Shown: positions 1 to 9,523 of the stretch, piece after piece
Numbering within the stretch: position 1 is the stretch's first letter
Layout of the letters: every line of letters begins with the position of its first letter
Assembly: GCA_023379385.1 (NCBI GenBank)
Contig: JAMCUS010000013.1
Span: 1 to 64,000 of the forward strand
Direction: 5' to 3'
From: Thermoplasmatota archaeon
GTDB taxonomy: Archaea > Thermoplasmatota > Thermoplasmata > Lutacidiplasmatales > JAMCUS01
Length of the DNA stretch: 64,000 bases
Program-made: the position numbers and the translations under genes
Notes under the pieces: generated by a model
Told to the model about the DNA's origin: nothing
The model's database searches: none
What the model saw: only the letters and a program-made list of their open reading frames with translations

Positions 1-154
1 ATGCAATCACATTCAACATTTTCCCGGAGGAACATTCAAGAATAATTGATGCCCTGAATGCAAGCCTCTTCTCCACTTTCTGTCCCTTTGATAGCTTTTC
101 TAATATTTCTCTATCTTTGTCAGACAATATAATGACTTTAGCTTTTCTTGACAT
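1..154 (-). pseudogene. IS630-type transposase, N-terminal part, cut by window edge
   Basis: Reading the minus strand from an ATG at 154, the 51 visible residues begin MSRKAKVIILSDKDREIL and continue with a basic helix-turn-helix region (KRLAFRASIILE). This is the N-terminal DNA-binding domain typical of IS630/Tc1-like transposases. The gene continues beyond base 1, so it is unknown whether the element is intact; the catalytic DDE domain is not visible. It sits beside a broken ATPase gene, which fits a mobile-element-rich border. It could be an orphan HTH remnant rather than a working transposase. Confidence 0.65.
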
Positions 155-507
155 GAATATAGCATAGCATTTCTAGCACCTAATACTATCGGCTATTTAA
201 TCAATTAAGCACTAGATATGTAAAGTGTTCTCGTCCAAATAAGAGAAGAGCGACTGGAATTTGCTCATGACGGTTTCAACTACGGTGCTGTTCGTCATAT
301 CAATGTTATGTGCCGACTGAGTTAATAAATATTCATGTTATTGTTGCTAAACTCCTTACGTTGCAAAACTGAATATATTTGTGTAATACCCTGCGTTTCA
401 CTACTGAAAACATCTAAAATCGCATATAAACATACTTTTGCAAAAGCTAAGAAGAGACACCATACAAATAAAGAAGAAATAAATCCTGATAAAAAAGTGT
501 AATCATA
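155..507. other. Non-coding stretch between transposase and broken ATPase
   Basis: No convincing coding frame, RNA gene or repeat is visible here. The sequence is AT-rich with many stops in all frames. It presumably holds the upstream region of the IS630-type gene and the lost 5' part of the ATPase pseudogene that follows. Confidence 0.5.
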
Positions 508-1155
508 ATGAGCGAAGCCCAGGAGGCTGATAAATGGGAGCGTTTTGTAAGAGGTTTATCTGAACATGATGAAGCAAAGTTCATTATTACAGGGTCTTTA
601 TCAAAACTGTTAGATTCAGAATACGCTTCACTATTATCAGGCAGACAGGTAGAGGTTTATGTACATTCATTGAATTTATTAGAATACAGACAATTTGCAA
701 AAAAAGGATATGGATTTAGCAATTACGTAAATGAAGGTGGATTTCCGGCCATAGCGCTATCATAAAGCAAGCAGGGTCTTGCAAACAGCTATATCAATAC
801 AATAATACTGAAAGATGTAATACAGAGGTTCAAAATAAAGAAACAGGATGAACTCATAAGACTTGCTAAATTTTACATAACAAGTGTGGGTTCCAGGGTA
901 ACATTCAACAGCGTATCCAAGCTTCTTAAATTATCCGTTAAAACCTCCTACAACTTTTCCATATATCTGGATAAGGCATATTTAATTTTTTTATAAACAG
1001 ATTTTCCTTTTCAATAAAAAGTCAGGATAATAACCCTAAAAAGGTATATGCTGCGGACAATGTTTTTCCAGCCATGCTGAGCATAAATTTCATTGAAACT
1101 AAAGGCAGGTTATTAGAAAATACAGTTGCATCTACCATCCAAGAATCTCATTTTG
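508..1155 (+). pseudogene. Broken AAA ATPase of the AAA_14/DUF4143 type
   Basis: Conceptual translation gives the middle and C-terminal parts of an archaeal/bacterial ATPase with a DUF4143 tail. From 508 the frame reads a DE(V/I)Q-like segment, then the sensor-like KFIITGSLSKLL and SLLSGRQVEVYVHSL. An in-frame TAA at 763-765 interrupts it. The same frame then continues (NSYINTIILKDVIQRF, VSKLLKLSVKTSYNF) to a stop near 995. The rest (NPKKVYAADN, GRLLENTVA) is in another frame up to about 1150. The P-loop half is missing upstream. So there is 5' truncation, one nonsense codon and at least one frameshift: a dead gene. Such ATPases are frequent in mobile or genome-variable regions of archaea. 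Confidence 0.75.
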
Positions 1156-1525
1156 GTAACGGACAAATCAACGAAACCTGCATCCTATCGGCAATACTGT
1201 ATCTGGAGGCACATTAAGCACATTAAAGCACATTAAGGTACCCCCCCTCCAAACCCCTTTATATATGATTAACCATTATTATTAATAAGGACAACCTCAA
1301 TAAAGGTTGGTTTGGAGAACAGGGACAAACGCAGATCATCCCATCCCTATGTCTCCTGTATTTTTTAGCGATTGGTAAAAGATATAATGATAACTCTACC
1401 ATTTATAGTTTTTGAGTAATTGTACTAATAAATTTTTATATGGTATATTGAATAAATACTAAAAGGTTGTTAAATTTTTGTTATCCTGTTCATAGCAGCA
1501 AAACTATTGTATTGACATGTAATAC
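1156..1525. other. Intergenic region with short direct repeats
   Basis: No coding frame is supported. At about 1210-1237 a short motif, acattaa(a)gc, is repeated three times, followed by a C-run. Near 1290-1309 the sequence AACCT-caataa-AGGTT can form a small hairpin. The 14-mer tcaacgaaacctgc near 1170 recurs near 21939 beside an IS110 relic, so it may be debris of the same kind of element. Confidence 0.4.
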
Positions 1526-4420
1526 CTATTCGGTATATTTTACAGCCTCTGCAATAGCTGTTTTTGATGCCTTGTATGCTGGCAACAGTGTTACCAGTAT
1601 GATTATAATGTAGGTAATTATGGTTATTTCCAGTATGGTTATCCATGGTATCACATATTCAAGTATGCTGTTGTTATAGCTTATGTCGTATGAAAGTATA
1701 AGGGAGGCAGCTTCTCCTATAAGAATTCCTGTTATAGAGGTGAATGAGATCTCCATAAGAAGGACCTTGAGAATCTCTTTTTCAGTCATTCCCATACTTC
1801 TCAGCATTCCTATCTCCTGTTTTCTTTTAATAACCTCTCTGAACACAATTATACCCAACCCTGCTATAGAGACCACCAGCCCTGTATACATGTATATCTC
1901 TATCAATTGAAAAAACTCTGCATTTACAGTTGTAAATTGAGATATAAGTGCATTTATATTATATACCACCAGTGAATCATTCACAAAAATTTTTTTGAAT
2001 ATAAAGGATAGTTGATCTATCTGGGCGCTGTTTACTCTGAGTAAGGCGGTTGTATATACCGATGAGGATCTTCCATTGAATGACCTTATTACATTGAATG
2101 ATCTGTTTGATATGAATATGGTGTTTGAGAATGCTGGTGTGTTGATTATTCCGATAATTTTTACACTGTAGTTTCTGTTTATTATTATAATGCTGTTGAG
2201 TGGTATACTGGGCAATGCAGTAACAATTGCGTAATGTGGATTGTCATTGAGGGCATTCCATACCGATGACGGGGTTTTGAAGTTATCAGAATACCTGCTG
2301 AAGGTATATTTATTATCGGAAAAGAAATTGCCTGTAAATGGATATGGATCCAACGGCGCAAATAGTGTATCTGACATGGATCTATTGGAATGATCCACAT
2401 TTACAGAAACCATCATATTCATGAAAGGTGCAAAAAGATCGGTTCCAGATCTTATAGTTGTATTGTTATATGAATCATACGTAAAGTTCTTTATTTCAAC
2501 AGGGCTTGCCAGAAACATGTTATAGCCTCCTGTTATATTATTTATATGTGACGTTACTCCGCTGTTCACCATGGCGCCGAACATTGCAGAGATCAATACG
2601 CTGAATGTAACAAAAGCAAACATTGCTACGGATAGCGATGTACGTGACCTGTTGTTTGATATATATGAAAATGAAAGAAGCAGTATGGATAACCTCTTAC
2701 CAGATTTTATTAAACGTGCAATGGCTGAAATGATCTGTTTTATATTTGGTAATATTATAAAAATAATGGCTGTTATGAGGAATATGCCACTTTCAAAAAA
2801 CATATACGATGAATTTAAAGCTCTGTATTTTGGAAACAGGTTATTGAATAGATCTGGATATCCCCAGAAATAGAGATAAAATATGCCTAGAACTGCAAAG
2901 ACCACTCCATTTCTGGTGATTTTATATACGGTCATAGCCATGAAAAGAGATAGCATGGTTATACCCAGTGTGATAATTTCTAAATATTTTGTATCAATGC
3001 CTGTTATCAAAGCCGTACAGCTAGCGATAAAAAAAAGCGCGTACCATATATAGGTAATTATTGATTGTTTTTTACTTTTTTCAATTATATGTGTTCCTTT
3101 AATTGCATTTATTATGGAAATATTGCTGATCCTCCAGGAGGCTATGGTTATTGTTAACACGGAGAGTGTAAATCCAGTTAGTATGGAGACGAAGAGGTGT
3201 GCAGGAACTATTGTTATGGAGGAAGGTGCTATTACATTAAGTGCTGATGAGAATATTTTGACAAGGTCTTCAATCATTACATATGATACGGGTATACCAA
3301 CAAAAGTTCCAACGACTGCAGCAATCAATGCATAGAGAACCCCCTCCATTACAAACATCTTTATCAAATCTCTCTTCTTCATTCCTATTGCCCTCATGAT
3401 ACCCATTTCCTGTTCACGTTCTTCAGCCATAGTTATGAATATTATTCCTATCAGCAGAAGCCCTGTTAGCACAGATGATAACCCAAGAACCATGAACAGC
3501 GTTATTATCTGTCCTGTCAATGATGCCGTGGAGGTTAAAGCTTCCTCCTTAAGTGGATTTGCTGAAAGGTCTGTTTTATAAAATGCATTGATTTCAGCAA
3601 GGGTGGCATTCATACGGTTGGAGAGACTGATAGATCCAGGTTTTCCTCCTATACCTCCTGTCATAGTCACAACTATTTCATTTATCTGATCCTGCCTAGA
3701 AGTCAAATTCTGTGCTGAACCCAGAGATATGAATGCATTATCTCCATTCATAACACCCCCTGCGTAATTATCAGATACAATCGCCCTTAAAATGAACAAT
3801 TTATATCCTATCCTGGGAATGATTAAAGCTATTTTATTACCAGGTGACGCACCGAGAGTGGATGCAAGAATTAAATCCATGTATACAGAAGGCAGATTGC
3901 TACTGTTATTGTACCATTTAAGATAGGTAAACGAGGTCAAAGTCCTGTTTGTAAATGGCAAACCAAATATATTTATCTGTGTCTGGGGTATTTTATTGGT
4001 CAGATCATACGCGGAACCGTTTGAGGTATAGATAAGAGGATTAATTGTCTCAATTTGAGGATTATTTGAATAGTTCTGATATATGCTTTTAAATATTGAA
4101 TAGTTAAAAAAACTATATCCATTACTGGAATAAATTGAGATGTCGTTGTATCCGTAGTAGCTATATATTGTAGAATTGATCACAGTATGGGCGGTATCTC
4201 CTATTATAAAGGAGGAGGAGATCATTGTGCTGCTTATGAACAGACCCACTATTATAAGCGCTGTTCTTTTTTTGTGTTTTTTAAAACTTCTTAAGGCCAA
4301 TTTAAAAAGTGTTTTGTTCCTGCTTCCTCCCAGAAGAAAGAGAACAAATACAATCGCAATAAATATTGCTGAATAAAAGTATATACTCAAATTAATTACT
4401 GGCACTGCTATCACTTTCAA
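1526..4420 (-). CDS. ABC transporter permease with two FtsX/MacB-like domains
   Basis: 964-residue membrane protein. It has an N-terminal hydrophobic segment, then a second TM (ALIIVGLFISSTMISSSFI), a large extracellular region rich in NxS/T sequons, and three TMs around residues 310-440 (the first FtsX core, with the EREQEMGIMRAIG signature). A central block of hydrophobic segments follows, then a second extracellular domain and a second FtsX core near the C terminus (KRKQEIGMLRSMGM). The duplicated 'E-x-G-(I/M)-(M/L)-R-(A/S)-(I/M)-G' motif is characteristic of MacB/LolCE-type permeases. The gene starts 29 bp inside the upstream ATPase gene, so the two are surely co-transcribed. Family knowledge suggests export, lipoprotein or surface-protein handling, or peptide efflux; the substrate is unknown. 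Confidence 0.9.
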   Translation of the reverse strand: MKVIAVPVINLSIYFYSAIFIAIVFVLFLLGGSRNKTLFKLALRSFKKHKKRTALIIVGLFISSTMISSSFIIGDTAHTVINSTIYSYYGYNDISIYSSNGYSFFNYSIFKSIYQNYSNNPQIETINPLIYTSNGSAYDLTNKIPQTQINIFGLPFTNRTLTSFTYLKWYNNSSNLPSVYMDLILASTLGASPGNKIALIIPRIGYKLFILRAIVSDNYAGGVMNGDNAFISLGSAQNLTSRQDQINEIVVTMTGGIGGKPGSISLSNRMNATLAEINAFYKTDLSANPLKEEALTSTASLTGQIITLFMVLGLSSVLTGLLLIGIIFITMAEEREQEMGIMRAIGMKKRDLIKMFVMEGVLYALIAAVVGTFVGIPVSYVMIEDLVKIFSSALNVIAPSSITIVPAHLFVSILTGFTLSVLTITIASWRISNISIINAIKGTHIIEKSKKQSIITYIWYALFFIASCTALITGIDTKYLEIITLGITMLSLFMAMTVYKITRNGVVFAVLGIFYLYFWGYPDLFNNLFPKYRALNSSYMFFESGIFLITAIIFIILPNIKQIISAIARLIKSGKRLSILLLSFSYISNNRSRTSLSVAMFAFVTFSVLISAMFGAMVNSGVTSHINNITGGYNMFLASPVEIKNFTYDSYNNTTIRSGTDLFAPFMNMMVSVNVDHSNRSMSDTLFAPLDPYPFTGNFFSDNKYTFSRYSDNFKTPSSVWNALNDNPHYAIVTALPSIPLNSIIIINRNYSVKIIGIINTPAFSNTIFISNRSFNVIRSFNGRSSSVYTTALLRVNSAQIDQLSFIFKKIFVNDSLVVYNINALISQFTTVNAEFFQLIEIYMYTGLVVSIAGLGIIVFREVIKRKQEIGMLRSMGMTEKEILKVLLMEISFTSITGILIGEAASLILSYDISYNNSILEYVIPWITILEITIITYIIIILVTLLPAYKASKTAIAEAVKYTE

Positions 4421-5099
4421 TTATTCCATCACGCATTTTGATCAATCTTTTTGCATATTTTGCAATGTTGGCGTCGTGTGTTACAAGTATAATGGTTAAA
4501 TGTTCATTTTTGTTGAGGTTAACCAGCATTTCCATGATCTCTTTGGACATATCACTGTCTATATTTCCAGTCGGTTCATCCGCCCATAGTATTGCCGGAT
4601 TGTTGGATATGGCTCTGCATATAGCTACCTTCTGCTGCATTCCTCCTGAAAGTTCCGATGGTCTCCTTCCCGCAGCAGTAGCTATCATCATTTTATTGAG
4701 CAGTGCCAAGGCTCTGCTCTTACTATATTTCACACTTTTATTGGCTATCATCATTGGCAACTCGACATTTTCCAGAGCCGTAAGAACCGGTATCAGATTA
4801 TAATTTTGAAAGATGAATCCCATCTTGATTGATCTAAAAGCGGATCGTGATGCATCATTCATTGTATCGACATCTTTACCATCTATATACAACTTTCCAG
4901 AGGTTATATCATCCAGTGTTGACATGCAGTTTAGAAATGTTGTTTTTCCAGATCCGGAAGGTCCCATGATTGCTACAAACTCTCCACGTTTTATTTTTAA
5001 TGTTATATCCTTCAGAGCAATGACCTTTTCATCTGCCATATTGTATACCTTTGTTATGTTGATAGCAGATATCACGTCATCATTCACCTTAAACACCAA
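4392..5099 (-). CDS. ABC transporter ATP-binding protein, MacB/LolD type
   Basis: 235-residue cytoplasmic ATPase that powers the FtsX-type permease encoded immediately downstream (overlap 29 bp). Visible motifs: Walker A GPSGSGKT (about 46-53), Q-loop FIFQNYNLIP, ABC signature LSGGMQQKVAI, Walker B ILWADEPTGNID and switch His in LVTHD. The LolD/MacB/FtsE subfamily fits in both length and the 'DEPTGN-D' variant. It is the first gene of the pair; a minus-strand promoter would lie in the AT-rich sequence above 5100. Nothing in the sequence identifies the cargo. Confidence 0.93.
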   Translation of the reverse strand: MVFKVNDDVISAINITKVYNMADEKVIALKDITLKIKRGEFVAIMGPSGSGKTTFLNCMSTLDDITSGKLYIDGKDVDTMNDASRSAFRSIKMGFIFQNYNLIPVLTALENVELPMMIANKSVKYSKSRALALLNKMMIATAAGRRPSELSGGMQQKVAICRAISNNPAILWADEPTGNIDSDMSKEIMEMLVNLNKNEHLTIILVTHDANIAKYAKRLIKMRDGIIESDSSASN

Positions 5100-5683
5100 T
5101 GAATAGAATAATCTTTGTCAAATATAAAAGGATATAGCCTGAGCCTGCTTTGATATTATAGTATGCAGTTCAAAATCACCATTATTAATAACAAATTTCA
5201 CAGATAATTATCAGATATTCAAAACATCAGAAAGCTGATCTGTTACAATTACAGGAGCTATGAATTATCGTCATTGTTTGAAGCAATTGATATGCATTAT
5301 TTCCCGTTTTTATCGTTACATTTTAAGATTTTTGGCATCTGTTTGGCTTAGACGTGATTGAGGTTCAAAGTCTGGTCTGACTGTTTACATCCCTTCACAG
5401 GAACTCAACGAAACTATTATAAGATATTTAATCATCAGTGTAAATAGAGGCGAGACCTGTGGGAAAGAGCATTCAATTGAGCAAGCCGGAGCGATGAAGC
5501 AGGAAGAGACATCGTCTTAATTTCGTCCCAAAGCACGTTAAATGTTGACAAATGAAGAGCCTTTCTCGATCGCATAAGAAAATATAAGAATACCAATTTA
5601 GACCATTAACGGATCCTGTAACCCGAATCCAGTACTGTAAAGTACAAAGAGGTCTTTTCATAGTAGTAAAAGAGGTAAAAATT
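5100..5683. other. Intergenic region with mobile-element debris
   Basis: No intact gene. At 5209-5352 the plus strand has an open stretch without a good start (KLICYNYRSYELSSLFEAID and following) that ends at a TAG; it looks like a decayed coding relic of unknown family. At about 5475-5530 the motif 'gagcaagccgga-gcgatgaagcaggaag' matches the 3' end of the TnpB relic at 23592-23620, so it is probably an IS200/IS605-type end remnant. The last 40 bases hold the start signals of the MaoC gene (gaggt SD). Confidence 0.45.
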
Positions 5684-6121
5684 ATGTTGGCACATAATAA
5701 AATTATAACCGAGGGTAGAACACTCACAGAATCTGATCTGGTCTTCTTTTCTTATTTTACGGGTGACTGGTTCTATCTGCATACAGATAAAGAAGCAGCA
5801 AAAAAAACCATTTTCAGGGAAAGGATCTTTCATGGTTACCTGGTCTTATCTGTCTCTTTAGGTCTCATGGTAAGATCGGGTATGCTGGACAAGGAACGAT
5901 TTGTTGCCTTAAAATCCATACATGAAGTAGAATTTTTGAAGCCAGTAAAAATAGGAGACACAGTACACGTGGAATTTATTTTTAATACAACGGAGAACGA
6001 AAAATACAATTCTGTTGTTATCAACGGTGAAACGATAAATCAGGATGGTATTACTGTTATTAAATTTAAGCTTTCTTATCTTGAAAAAAAAATAAAGAAG
6101 GAGTTGAATAAAAATGGATAA
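5684..6121 (+). CDS. MaoC-like (R)-specific enoyl-CoA hydratase
   Basis: 145-residue single hot-dog domain protein, the usual length of a MaoC hydratase. The hydratase motif appears as GDWFYLH (Asp28 and His33 keep the catalytic pair; the usual Asn-Pro is replaced), followed by the family pattern TIF-x-x-R-I-x-H-G. It would add water to a 2-enoyl-CoA in the cytoplasm. SD gaggt precedes the ATG at 5684. Its last 8 bp overlap the next gene, a thiolase-fold protein, so the two are translationally coupled. With the DUF35 and ligase genes it forms an acyl-CoA catabolic operon. In steroid side-chain degradation a MaoC hydratase acts directly before a thiolase-fold aldolase; whether the same holds here is inference. 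Confidence 0.85.
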   Translation: MLAHNKIITEGRTLTESDLVFFSYFTGDWFYLHTDKEAAKKTIFRERIFHGYLVLSVSLGLMVRSGMLDKERFVALKSIHEVEFLKPVKIGDTVHVEFIFNTTENEKYNSVVINGETINQDGITVIKFKLSYLEKKIKKELNKNG

Positions 6122-7340
6122 AAAAGAGGTTGCTGTTGTTGGCATTGGACAAACCAAATTCAGGGCAAGGATTCCTGAAAAGAGTTATTTTGAACTCGCA
6201 TTTGATGCAACTAAAGAGGCTTTAGATAATGCAGGCATATCGCATAAAGAGGTGGATTCTGCAGTATTCGGAATATACAACGATCTGTTTGAGAGACAGA
6301 TTATGCCTGATACCTATATTCAGGATTATCTTGGACTATACGGCAAATCAGGAACCAGAGTTACCACAGGTGGAGCTACCGGTGGATATGCCTTCAGGGC
6401 TGCCTATGCTGAGGTAGCCTCCGGTCTATCAGATATAACACTGCTTATAGGAGTTGAGAAAGCCCAGGATAACTTTGACTGGTCCCAGTACAAATCTACT
6501 CCTGAGGTTTTAAAATCAATAGCGTATAGTGCAGATATGACATGGGAGTTTCCTGTAGGCGCATATGCAGCGTCATCCTACGCCCTGCTTGCTACTGCCC
6601 ATATGAAAAAGTATGGTACCACTGAAGAGCAGGCTGCACTGGTAAGCATTAAAAACCACAGTAATGCATTCAAAAATCCTTATGCACAGTCTCCATTGAA
6701 GTTATCAGTCAAAGATGTAATGGACTCCAGAATGATAACCTATCCGTTCAAAATGTATGATTGCAGCCTGTACACAGAGGGTGCATCGGTACTTGTACTC
6801 ATGAACAAAGATACTGTAAAAAAATATAAAATCAGCGATCCAGTATGGGTTATGGGAATAGGATCCTCAAATGATAAATCATTTACAGGGTTCAGATCCG
6901 TCCATGACGCGCTGGGAAATTACGGAGATATTGCAGATCTCAGGAATCACTACGAAGCTGCAAGAATTGCATATAAAATGGCAGGAATAAGCAATCCATT
7001 CAAAGAGCTTGATGTAGCAGAGCTGCATGATGCCTTTAGCTTTACAGAACTACAGGCATACGAAGCAATGGGCTTCACCACCAGAGGTGGTGGTGGCAGG
7101 TTTATTGAAGAAGGCCATTCACTTATAGATGGAGATCTTCCGGTATCGCCATCAGGTGGTTTGTTGGGTGCAGGGCATGCCGTTGGTGCTACAGGCGTGA
7201 TGCAGATTGGTGAAGTGGCTAAACAGCTTAAAGGAGAGGCAGGGGAGAGGCAGGTAAAAATAGAGAAAGGCAGAGGGCTGGCACATTCAATAGGGGGGCC
7301 CGGATCATCCTATGCCACAGTCACAATTCTGGGGGTGTAA
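6114..7340 (+). CDS. Thiolase-fold protein without nucleophilic Cys (SCP2/Ltp2-like)
   Basis: 408-residue member of the archaeal/SCP-x branch of the thiolase superfamily. The N-terminal half ends in the helix segment VTTGGATGGYAFRAAY, where true thiolases have a Cys at the position of Gly87 (A-C-A-S-G-G). His-containing motifs are kept: AELHDAFSFTEL, and GAGHAVGATG near the C terminus. The final motif is HSIGGPG without Cys. Family knowledge: thiolase-fold proteins that lack this Cys and pair with a DUF35 protein include the Ltp2-ChsH2 retro-aldolase of steroid catabolism; others are unassigned. Here a DUF35 gene follows at once and a MaoC gene overlaps upstream. A C-C cleaving aldolase is therefore plausible; acetyl transfer is unlikely. 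It could also be a non-catalytic scaffold. Confidence 0.8.
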   Translation: MDKKEVAVVGIGQTKFRARIPEKSYFELAFDATKEALDNAGISHKEVDSAVFGIYNDLFERQIMPDTYIQDYLGLYGKSGTRVTTGGATGGYAFRAAYAEVASGLSDITLLIGVEKAQDNFDWSQYKSTPEVLKSIAYSADMTWEFPVGAYAASSYALLATAHMKKYGTTEEQAALVSIKNHSNAFKNPYAQSPLKLSVKDVMDSRMITYPFKMYDCSLYTEGASVLVLMNKDTVKKYKISDPVWVMGIGSSNDKSFTGFRSVHDALGNYGDIADLRNHYEAARIAYKMAGISNPFKELDVAELHDAFSFTELQAYEAMGFTTRGGGGRFIEEGHSLIDGDLPVSPSGGLLGAGHAVGATGVMQIGEVAKQLKGEAGERQVKIEKGRGLAHSIGGPGSSYATVTILGV

Positions 7341-7344
7341 TACA

Positions 7345-7902
7345 ATGCCCAAAACATCTACGGAAAAAGCTAGAGAAACTGTGAAGAAAGAGGTCAGATC
7401 TGTTCCAATAGAAAAAATTATAGATGAGGTTATTGACAAACAGCTTAAAGTCAATCCAGGCATTGTTGAAAAGGATAAATATTTTGAAATACCTGATAAA
7501 ATTGTTATGTTCTACAAGTACAGTTACGGATCCCAATCTAGATTTTTTAAAACACTGAAGGAAGATGCGAAACTTTCAGGAACTAAGTGTTCTAAATGCA
7601 ATTTTGTCTACTTCCCACCCAGAGCGAATTGCAGTGAATGCTATTCAGACGTTGAATGGATTGATATAAGCAACGAAGCTGTGGTGCTGAGCAGTACAAC
7701 CGTATGGTATTCAAACTCCGAATTTTTTGACAGGGTTCCTTTTGCTATGGCATACATTAAGCCGGTAAATGCAGATACAGCAATATTACAGAGAATTGAG
7801 TTGAATGATAAGGAGTATGCAGAGCCAAATTCAAAGGTAATGGCCAGATTCAGAAAGGAGAGACGAGGTGCTATCTCGGATTTCTGGTATGAATTATTAT
7901 GA
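7345..7902 (+). CDS. DUF35 zinc-ribbon/OB-fold protein, partner of the thiolase-like protein
   Basis: 185 residues from the ATG at 7345, which follows a gggggtg SD. It has a charged N-terminal extension of about 60 residues. Next come a helix typical of DUF35 proteins (SRFFKTLKEDAKLSGTKC), a rubredoxin-like zinc knuckle with CxxC at KCSKC and a second CSEC pair, and an OB-fold with FAMAYIKP. DUF35 proteins bind thiolase-superfamily enzymes and help present CoA thioesters; in archaea one bridges acetoacetyl-CoA thiolase and HMG-CoA synthase. The partner here is most likely the Cys-less thiolase-fold protein just upstream. All four Cys are present, so the zinc site should be intact. The 3' end lies 19 bp before the ligase start. 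Confidence 0.88.
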   Translation: MPKTSTEKARETVKKEVRSVPIEKIIDEVIDKQLKVNPGIVEKDKYFEIPDKIVMFYKYSYGSQSRFFKTLKEDAKLSGTKCSKCNFVYFPPRANCSECYSDVEWIDISNEAVVLSSTTVWYSNSEFFDRVPFAMAYIKPVNADTAILQRIELNDKEYAEPNSKVMARFRKERRGAISDFWYELL

Positions 7903-7921
7903 TGTTGATTGGTTGATTGCC

Positions 7922-9427
7922 ATGAATAAAATAAACCTCATAGAACTAATAGACAAAAAAGCTGCAGATAAAAATAAAATAGCCATATACTTTTATGACG
8001 AAATGATCAGTTACGGTGAGCTGCTCAAAAAATCCAGGTCTGTATCGTCGTATTTGATAAAAAAAGGTTTAAAAAAAGGAGATGTTGTAGCCATAGATAT
8101 GATGAACAGGCCTGAGGTCCTGCAGATAATTTTTGGCACATGGCTGGCAGGAGCAGTAGTTACACCCATCAATACACAGCTAAAGGAAAGGGAGATACTG
8201 TACCAAATTGAGGATAGCAATAGCAAAATTATCTTTTATGAAGATAAATTTGAAGAACGTGTAGAAAACGCTCTTAAAAATGGTAAAAACATACTATCGA
8301 TAAAATTCACAGGCAATGGCAATTATCTGGAGAAGGATAATCTCTACAGCGAGGTTTTCAATAATTTTGCAGATACAGAGTTACCCGAACAATCCGAGGA
8401 TTTATTCATAATATATACATCAGGAACCACTGGGTCTCCCAAGGGAGCCGTGCTCACGTCATGGAATGTATTCACAGAAGCAATTCAGTTAAGGCAGGTG
8501 GTGGGCATAGAAGAGACAGACAGGACTATGATAATACTTCCACTGTTTCATGTTAATAATCTGATGTTCAGCATTGTGACTATGATGGGCAATGGTTCCA
8601 TCATAATCCTGCGATGGTTTGATATTGCCGAATTCTTTACGAACATCAAAAAATATGGCGGAACGATCTTTTCGGGTGTACCCACCATTTATAAACTTCT
8701 GATAGACTCTTATTCACATTTCAATATAAAAGATCTGGAAACGGTAAAAGTGGCTATTTGTGGTGCAGCTCCTATGCCAGAAATGTGGATAAAGGATTTT
8801 GAGAGGATTTACAACATTCCTGTAATAGAGGGGTATGGATTGACAGAGGGTACGGTAGCCTCTACAATAAATCCACGATTTGGTAAAAGGAAGGTTGGAT
8901 CAATAGGTATCCCATTTCCGGGCCAAACAGTAGCGATTTTTGACGAACATAACAATGAATTATCTGTCAATGAAATAGGTGAGATTGCAATACGGGGTCC
9001 CAATATAATGAAAGGGTACCTTAATAAAGAGAGGGAAACAAACGAAACGTTAAAAAATGGCTGGCTGCATACTGGTGATCTTGGATACATGGATCATGAT
9101 GGATATTTTTATATTGTAGATAGAAAAAAAGATATGATCATTAGAGGTGGGGAAAACATATATCCAAAGGAGATCGAAAATCTTTTATCAGGTATGCCTG
9201 GCATAAAAGAGGTTGCGGTCGTCGGTAAAAAAGATGAAAAATATGGTGAAGAGGTTGTGGCATTCGCAGTGAAAAGTGATGAAAGCTTATCAGAACAACA
9301 GATAATAGATTATTGCAAAGAGAATATTGCATGGTTCAAATGCCCTAAAAAAATTTATTTTATTGATGAACTCCCCAAAAACGCTGTTGGAAAAATTCAA
9401 AAATTTCAATTAAAAAAATTGCTTTAG
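7922..9427 (+). CDS. Acyl-CoA synthetase (AMP-forming, fatty-acid-CoA ligase type)
   Basis: 501-residue ANL-superfamily enzyme that would activate a carboxylic acid to its CoA thioester via an acyl-adenylate. Motifs: P-loop-like YTSGTTGSPKG, YGLTEG, TGDLGYMDHDGYFYIVDR, the hinge GGENIYP, and the C-terminal catalytic Lys in NAVGKIQK. An upstream in-frame ATG at 7889 lies inside the previous gene. The start at 7922 gives the usual N terminus (MNKINLIELIDKKA) and has ggttg a few bases upstream, so I prefer it. It is the last gene of the MaoC/thiolase-like/DUF35 operon and probably supplies its substrate. The acid cannot be named from sequence; a branched or isoprenoid-type acid would fit the neighbouring enzymes. 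Confidence 0.9.
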   Translation: MNKINLIELIDKKAADKNKIAIYFYDEMISYGELLKKSRSVSSYLIKKGLKKGDVVAIDMMNRPEVLQIIFGTWLAGAVVTPINTQLKEREILYQIEDSNSKIIFYEDKFEERVENALKNGKNILSIKFTGNGNYLEKDNLYSEVFNNFADTELPEQSEDLFIIYTSGTTGSPKGAVLTSWNVFTEAIQLRQVVGIEETDRTMIILPLFHVNNLMFSIVTMMGNGSIIILRWFDIAEFFTNIKKYGGTIFSGVPTIYKLLIDSYSHFNIKDLETVKVAICGAAPMPEMWIKDFERIYNIPVIEGYGLTEGTVASTINPRFGKRKVGSIGIPFPGQTVAIFDEHNNELSVNEIGEIAIRGPNIMKGYLNKERETNETLKNGWLHTGDLGYMDHDGYFYIVDRKKDMIIRGGENIYPKEIENLLSGMPGIKEVAVVGKKDEKYGEEVVAFAVKSDESLSEQQIIDYCKENIAWFKCPKKIYFIDELPKNAVGKIQKFQLKKLL

Positions 9428-9523
9428 ATGTATGTTTGGGTACAAATAAATCAGGTATGAATTGATCTATTTTAATAACATTACTGGGCATTAAGAATCT
9501 GATCATTACCAATAAATAATGCA

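Noticed and set aside
1210..1237. Short direct repeats as a CRISPR array
   Set aside because: Units are about 10 bp with no unique spacers of even length; no cas genes are in the window.
1683..4376. Several plus-strand open frames of 60-100 codons across the permease region
   Set aside because: They lie antisense to a clear, motif-bearing ABC permease and have no recognisable domain or SD; they are shadow frames.
6114..7340. Annotation as acetyl-CoA acetyltransferase
   Set aside because: The nucleophilic Cys is Gly87 and the second Cys is missing, so ordinary thiolase activity is not supported.
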